Shown here: positions 59,951 to 64,000 of the stretch, one piece after another
Numbering within the stretch: position 1 is the first letter of the stretch
Layout: each line of letters begins with the position of its first letter
Source of the DNA: Xenorhabdus cabanillasii
Lineage (GTDB): Bacteria; Pseudomonadota; Gammaproteobacteria; Enterobacterales; Enterobacteriaceae
Direction of reading: 5' to 3'
Assembly (NCBI RefSeq): GCF_003386665.1
Contig: NZ_QTUB01000001.1
Span: 2,666,001-2,730,000, forward strand
DNA length: 64,000 nt
Position numbers and translations under genes: made by a program
Notes under the pieces: model-generated
Databases searched by the model: none
What the model was told of the DNA's origin: nothing
The model's input: only the letters and a program-made list of their open reading frames with translations

Positions 59951-60570
59951 TATTCTTTTTTATTATGCCTATATCGTTGCTGGAGTTTATAGCGATATTA
60001 AGTGTATCAATGCCTCAGTTTTCTTTTCTCAGGAAATATAGTTTCCATCCGTAAAAAATCAGAAGAATACTCATATAAATTAACAATAGTTTGTTTATTA
60101 GATAAACAGGAAATATCGAACGATTAGCAGGAAAATATCGATGATTGTTAATTTGATGATATTAGCTGAATCTTCTGTGTTGGTTTTTTGTTAACTTTAA
60201 AATGTTAAATATATGAACCCAGAGGGGGAATACTATGTTGATAATTAACATTTTGTAAAACAAGGATATTGTGAGATCTCTATTGTGTAGCACAATTCAT
60301 GAAAATATAAATTTGTAAATAAAATTTGAACATAAAGTTGCTGTTTTGCATAAAAATAAGTTGAATTTTTTACCAAAACAGTATAAATATATACAAAGTG
60401 CGAGTTTGATCTCATTTTTTTCCAAATTGAAGATGAAAAGAGTGTGATATTGTAATTTTTATTTTAACTTTTTATTTACTTTTTTGTTGGGTGGTTATTC
60501 GGTTTTGACGAGTCGATAGCCTACAGCTGGTGGTTAGATGTATTAATGTTGTTTCTGATAGGAATAATAC
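59951..60570. other. AT-rich intergenic DNA before yejG
   Basis: 620 bp with no supported gene. On the minus strand an open frame (about 60021-60170, no start codon before the ATG that gives 19 residues) encodes a hydrophobic stretch ending LIFYGWKLYFLRKEN; it could be the tail of a lost membrane protein. The remainder is the yejG leader. Confidence 0.4.
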
Positions 60571-60915
60571 GTGAATAATATCCAACTTTCGGTAGTGCAC
60601 AGACTGCCGCAAAGTTATCGGTGGTCATCTGGCTTTGTTGGTACAAGAGTTGAAATCTTGCCAGAGGAAGAAGCAGATACAGGGAATAGCCTGATGGGGC
60701 TGAAATTGTTAAGCCATGAAGGCGAACATGCATGGAGTATTTTGCATGATATAAATCAGTCTATTTCTGATATGCAGATAGTAAGTGCGGTGATTGAGTG
60801 GGAAGGTGAGCCATGTTTGTTTTTTGCTCGAGAGGATGAAAGTGCTGTGATATGTCGGCTCAAGACATTAGGTGCTGCAATTGCGGAAAATATCACCGCA
60901 TTTTACCCGCTTTAA
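60571..60915 (+). CDS. yejG: YejG family protein
   Basis: 114 residues from a GTG at 60571. It aligns by eye with YejG of E. coli: QLSVVHRLPQSYRWSSGF, SLMGLKLLSHEGEHAWS, EGEPCLFFAREDE and CRLKTLGAAIAE. It is a small cytoplasmic protein of unestablished role. It has its own terminator. Confidence 0.9.
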   Translation: MNNIQLSVVHRLPQSYRWSSGFVGTRVEILPEEEADTGNSLMGLKLLSHEGEHAWSILHDINQSISDMQIVSAVIEWEGEPCLFFAREDESAVICRLKTLGAAIAENITAFYPL

Positions 60916-60931
60916 TAAATAATAACCGGAT

Positions 60932-60961
60932 AAAAAACGCTTCCTGATGGAAGCGTTTTTT
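60932..60961 (+). terminator. Rho-independent terminator of yejG
   Basis: AAAAAACGCTTCC with GGAAGCGTTTTTT around TGAT, giving T runs on both strands. It can serve the convergent mepS (minus strand, end 61005) as well. Confidence 0.9.
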
Positions 60962-61004
60962 ATATCTGCAAGGGAAAAATAGAAAAAAGAAGTCAGGTTA
61001 AGGA

Positions 61005-61592
61005 TTATATCGAGGCGTTAATGCTGTCTGATAAAATACGTCTGGCACCATAATAACGCTTGCTCCAGTAGGTATCATTTAATCTGGAAACAATGACTCC
61101 ACTGCTGGTTGATGCATGTACAAATTGATTATTACCGATATAAATGCCAACGTGGCGCCTATAAACACCTGTTTTGAAGAGAACCAAATCACCCGCTTTT
61201 AACTTGGAACGATTGACTGTCTGGCCTATCTTCTGTTGCTCTGAGGTAGAGCGTGGTAATTCCATACCAAATTGATCATGAAAGGTGCGCTGAACAAAAG
61301 CTGAGCAATCAATGCCACGTTTTGTACTTCCTCCAAGCCGATAGGCAACGCCTTTCCAATCTGCATATTGGTTAAGGAGCTTGGATTTAATATCCAGATT
61401 TTTAACTAAAATTTCAAATTCATCCTGAGATGTTTGCAGTAGAAAATGTTTTTGACCATTTACTGCATGAGTTTCAGTTTTTTTGCTACGTATTTGGGAA
61501 TCTGGAGAACTACATGCGGTCAGTGCCACTGCCGCGATAATTGCGGGGATTAACCGCAATATATATCTCACTATTGGTTGAGATTTGACCAT
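61005..61592 (-). CDS. mepS: MepS (Spr) murein DD-endopeptidase, NlpC/P60 family
   Basis: 195 residues. The signal peptide ends in a lipobox (VALTACSS), so it is an outer-membrane lipoprotein. The NlpC/P60 catalytic residues are Cys in GIDCSAFVQ, His in RRHVGIYIG and His in QFVHAS. MepS cuts peptide crosslinks to allow wall growth and is normally degraded by Prc-NlpI. The 341 bp upstream show no gene. Confidence 0.94.
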   Translation of the reverse strand: MVKSQPIVRYILRLIPAIIAAVALTACSSPDSQIRSKKTETHAVNGQKHFLLQTSQDEFEILVKNLDIKSKLLNQYADWKGVAYRLGGSTKRGIDCSAFVQRTFHDQFGMELPRSTSEQQKIGQTVNRSKLKAGDLVLFKTGVYRRHVGIYIGNNQFVHASTSSGVIVSRLNDTYWSKRYYGARRILSDSINASI

Positions 61593-61933
61593 TATATCGA
61601 TTTTCCCTTGCTGTCCTTAATGTGACTTATCGCCATCATTAAAATATTAAACGCTTTAAAGCCTAGTAGAATATGGCGAATTGACAAACATTCTGTCCCT
61701 AAAGTGTGTGAAGCCACACATTTTATTAATATCTTTACAAAGCGACTATTTTAATAAAAGGACTCGCGGAAGAGTACAGAAATTATGAGAAAAAAGCGAG
61801 AGATAAAAAGAGTTATTTACAAAAAATTAGATTATAAACTAAGAGGTTAGAATGATCTTGGTGATTTTACTCTCATTCGAGAAAAGTTGTGTGGTAGTAG
61901 GGAAATAGATCATATCTCCCTACTAATATTGTT
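61593..61933. other. Intergenic DNA between lpxT and mepS
   Basis: 341 bp, no gene. It contains the mepS promoter. A small hairpin (GTGTG..CACAC, about 61700-61718) with a short T run lies in the middle; I cannot assign it. Confidence 0.4.
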
Positions 61934-62638
61934 TTAATGAGTACGGCCGATATGAGGTAATTTTTTATCTAGCCATGCAGCCATAATGTCACTGAGTGGG
62001 GTTAATAACACCCAGCTCATTCCAATTAATGTGAGTGATAATGAACCGACAGCAATATCTGTAAACCAATGAGCTCCTGCCATGATACGGGGAAGGGCAA
62101 AAGTAATCATAATGAGTAAAGCAATGAAGAACGCGCCGCGAGAAATATAGCGAAGAATAAAGCAACTAAAAATGAGTAGCATTAAACCATGATCCCCCGG
62201 AAAACTATCGCCGGAAGCATCTTTGGTATGCAAACTTGTCATTTCGTTTACGCGGTTAACGTTTTCAAATGTTAAGGTCGGGCTTGGACGGCTGACGGGG
62301 ATCTGATGGCCGATCTGATTTATGATCACTGCCGTTATTAACATGACCAGACCAAGCATAAAAAGACGGCGTTTTCCTGCATAATCTTGTTTGCGAAATG
62401 CGCTGTAGTAAAGCAGTCCCATACATAAGAGTGACATAACATCAAATGCCCTCACATTTACGATAGCGACAAATAACGCAAATTTTGAATTCGGCAATAA
62501 TTTTTCATTAAAGTAATGAAAAATAGCAGAATCAATGTAAAACCAAAAGCCGTGATTCTCAGGTAAATACCATGAGAGAAACAGGGTGATACCGAGCAGA
62601 TTGAGTATAAGTATAGCGAGTAGATGGCTACGGGTCAT
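61934..62638 (-). CDS. lpxT: LpxT lipid A 1-diphosphate synthase (PAP2 family)
   Basis: 234 residues with six membrane helices. The PAP2 motifs are SRPSPTLTF (in place of the usual KRASPTLTF), SFPGDHGLML and PRIMAGAHWFTD. Neighbouring blocks match LpxT (FLSWYLPENHGFWFYIDS, INQIGHQ). It moves phosphate from undecaprenyl diphosphate to lipid A at the 1-position on the periplasmic side. The Lys of the first motif is replaced by Ser, which may lower activity. Confidence 0.9.
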   Translation of the reverse strand: MTRSHLLAILILNLLGITLFLSWYLPENHGFWFYIDSAIFHYFNEKLLPNSKFALFVAIVNVRAFDVMSLLCMGLLYYSAFRKQDYAGKRRLFMLGLVMLITAVIINQIGHQIPVSRPSPTLTFENVNRVNEMTSLHTKDASGDSFPGDHGLMLLIFSCFILRYISRGAFFIALLIMITFALPRIMAGAHWFTDIAVGSLSLTLIGMSWVLLTPLSDIMAAWLDKKLPHIGRTH

Positions 62639-63170
62639 GGGTTACCTATCTTAACGCGAAAATGGATTTGGTAGTTAAATTGGTTGATGGTGCACTATAA
62701 CAAAATTTACAAAAAAGGGTAATCGCTCAACGGTATAGTATGTAATCAGCAGAAGTGTCTATCGCCATGATCCTTCAAGTTGTAATTTTGTTGATCTTTA
62801 CCGCTATTTTTATGGCTGTATACATTCATATCATTTATTAGTTATCATCAATGTTATTATCATATGGATAATTGTGAGCTATCGTAAAAATAGCTAGATC
62901 ATTAATACAGTAACGATAATATGTATTTGGCGCAATTATTGAGCACTGACTATTATTAAATAGTTAAAGGTTGATTTTTTCATATCCCAATTTGATAGTA
63001 TATTATGTCGAATTGTGGTTGTGATAAATAAAACATATAAAGAAATTGTTTCATTTTCCGTTATATCGTTATATAGATAGCTGGTCGTTAAACCACTATC
63101 TGGTTTTGAGATTGGCATGGAGTTAAAACCGAAAAAAGGTAATGATACCTGTCGTGGAGGTTAACTGCTT
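62639..63170. other. Intergenic region upstream of the small secreted proteins
   Basis: 532 bp with no supported gene; a 60-codon minus frame at 62936-63118 has no ribosome site or known content. A sequence like half of the palindromic repeat (CCTTCAAG ... TTTTGTTG) lies at about 62769-62795. The promoters of lpxT and of the genes to the right must be here. Confidence 0.4.
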
Positions 63171-63359
63171 ATGTTAAGAAATATGATTGTTTTTCTGTTT
63201 ATATTTTTATCTTATCCTGCAATGGCTCATTACCCTCTGGATTTTAAATCTGGCATTCTTCAATATTATGGTGCTATTGCCGATTCCCCTTGTCAGCGAA
63301 CATTTTCTTGCATATCTAATTTAAAGCCCATAATGACTAATTTTAAACTTTATTTATGA
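63171..63359 (+). CDS. Very small secreted protein, possibly a truncated pilin-like protein
   Basis: 62 residues. A ribosome site GGAGG precedes the ATG, and a signal peptide (MIVFLFIFLSYPAMA) leads to a mature part of only about 44 residues: GILQYYGAIADSPCQRTFSC. This looks like the opening of type 1 pilins (G-x-I-x-F-x-G-x-I, then Cys) and resembles the next gene. Two Cys are present. It is either a decayed pilin or a deliberate short secreted peptide. Confidence 0.55.
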   Translation: MLRNMIVFLFIFLSYPAMAHYPLDFKSGILQYYGAIADSPCQRTFSCISNLKPIMTNFKLYL

Positions 63360-63565
63360 TATAACTCAAATAATGGTTTTTTATAACAGTATTTTAAATT
63401 AATTAATAAAATTAACGTCAGTTTTTTAACTATAAATTCACCTTTGATATAAATCAATAAAAGGTATTAATGTCGTATTATTTTTACATGAAATATTTAT
63501 TATGGAGATTGAAGGAATAAAAGGTAACTGAGTTTTGTTAATGGAAAAACGAAAGTGAGGTGACC

Positions 63566-63883
63566 ATGCAAGATTATTTTAAACTATTAATTAGCTGTTT
63601 GCTGTTTTCATGGATTTCTTATGGATACGCACAATCTACAAGTGGGCAGATACAATTTTCAGGCTCTATTGTTGATCCGGGATGTCAAGTGGTTGTATCA
63701 AACACTCAGGCTAATATTTCCTGCTATCGATTAGGAAAAAATATCACCATAAAGCAAATTGTTTCAATGTACAAAACAAAAAAAACAGGGGATGTCATAC
63801 TTCCCGGAAATATAGGTGTTTCCAGAGTGAAATGGACGGATAATAAAAAACGTTTGGCGATTATTCATGTTGATTATTTTTAA
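63566..63883 (+). CDS. Short type 1 pilin-like secreted protein
   Basis: 105 residues from the ATG at 63566 (GAGGTG upstream). The signal peptide ends near SYGYA. The mature protein begins STSGQIQFSGSIVDPGCQV, a textbook type 1 pilin N-terminus with the first Cys; the second Cys follows in NISCYRLG. The end, RLAIIHVDYF, resembles a final pilin beta-strand. At about 83 mature residues it is roughly half a FimA. No usher or chaperone gene lies in the window. Confidence 0.65.
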   Translation: MQDYFKLLISCLLFSWISYGYAQSTSGQIQFSGSIVDPGCQVVVSNTQANISCYRLGKNITIKQIVSMYKTKKTGDVILPGNIGVSRVKWTDNKKRLAIIHVDYF

Positions 63884-63899
63884 TTTAAATTGGTAAGAA

Positions 63900-63931
63900 G
63901 TTGCTCTTTTATCGAATAAGAAAAGAGCAAC
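63900..63931. terminator. Bidirectional terminator after the pilin-like gene
   Basis: GTTGCTCTTTT and AAAAGAGCAAC form a perfect 11-bp stem around a ten-base loop. It lies between the pilin-like gene and a gene end on the minus strand. Confidence 0.8.
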
Positions 63932-63962
63932 CTATATATACGAGAGTATAGAAACTACAGAA

Positions 63963-64000
63963 TTAATCGCAACGTCCCATGTAACGGCGTTCTGCAATAT
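63963..64000 (-). CDS. 3' end of a gene entering from beyond the window
   Basis: On the minus strand an open frame from the window edge ends in IAERRYMGRCD and a TAA at 63963-63965, followed by the terminator at 63900-63931. Only 12 codons are visible, too few to name it. Confidence 0.4.
   Translation of the reverse strand, partial: IAERRYMGRCD

Noticed and set aside
60021..60170. Hydrophobic minus-strand frame in the gap before yejG, ending FLRKEN
   Set aside because: Could be the tail of a lost membrane protein, but too short and without a credible start, so it is only mentioned in the gap entry.
62936..63118. Minus-strand frame of 60 codons upstream of the pilin-like genes
   Set aside because: No ribosome site and no family likeness; probably chance in AT-rich DNA.

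Overview
The window reads as chromosomal DNA of an enterobacterium of the Morganellaceae, most likely Photorhabdus, with Xenorhabdus as the main alternative. The call rests on core genes in Enterobacterales order (men operon, rcsDBC, gyrA, ubiG, nrdAB-yfaE, yejM/L/K, rplY, radD, rsuA, bcr, yejG, mepS, lpxT), AT-rich intergenic DNA, small palindromic interspersed repeats, an hmsHFRS biofilm operon and a small chitin-type LPMO. The genus is inferred from gene content and was not tested by any search.

Layout. 0-1.5 kb: an unrecognised small gene, then a HipB-like repressor with two matching operators and the wreck of its HipA partner. 1.6-11.8 kb (minus strand): a poly-N-acetylglucosamine biofilm locus. 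hmsHFRS makes and exports the polymer and is followed directly by hmsCDE (YfiR/YfiN/YfiB, a periplasmic switch for a diguanylate cyclase) and a membrane EAL protein, so polymer synthesis and the likely making, gating and breaking of c-di-GMP lie in one 10-kb block. hmsH carries a homopolymer frameshift in its last codons. 12.5-19.8 kb: the complete menFDHBCE menaquinone operon. 19.9-22.4 kb: yfaZ, tyrP with paired TyrR boxes, tRNA-Thr and tRNA-Ser. 22.6-28.9 kb: the Rcs phosphorelay. 29.2-36.8 kb: gyrA, ubiG, and nrdAB-yfaE behind a DnaA box and an NrdR box.

36.9-52.0 kb is accessory DNA between yfaE and tRNA-Pro/yejM. It holds an amidase without a signal peptide, a small secreted protein, a phage-type lysozyme, a secreted LPMO, two LPS-type glycosyltransferases, an IS630-family element, an IS3-family element, and a remnant of a P22-like prophage. 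That remnant is bounded by an 89-bp exact repeat of the 3' half of tRNA-Pro(GGG) and keeps only a P22-type tailspike gene and a gtrABC-type O-antigen modification operon. Similar sequence flanks both attachment copies, which points to successive integrations at one tRNA.

52.1-64 kb returns to core genes (yejM, yejL, yejK, rplY, radD, rsuA, bcr, yejG, mepS, lpxT) and ends with two very small secreted proteins, at least one of which resembles a type 1 pilin N-terminus.

The points most worth following up are the contiguous biofilm/c-di-GMP locus with its A8 tract in hmsH, the peptidoglycan/chitin-active cassette at 37-41 kb, and the stripped P22-like conversion island. All calls come from reading the sequence. 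No alignment, profile search or structure prediction was run.
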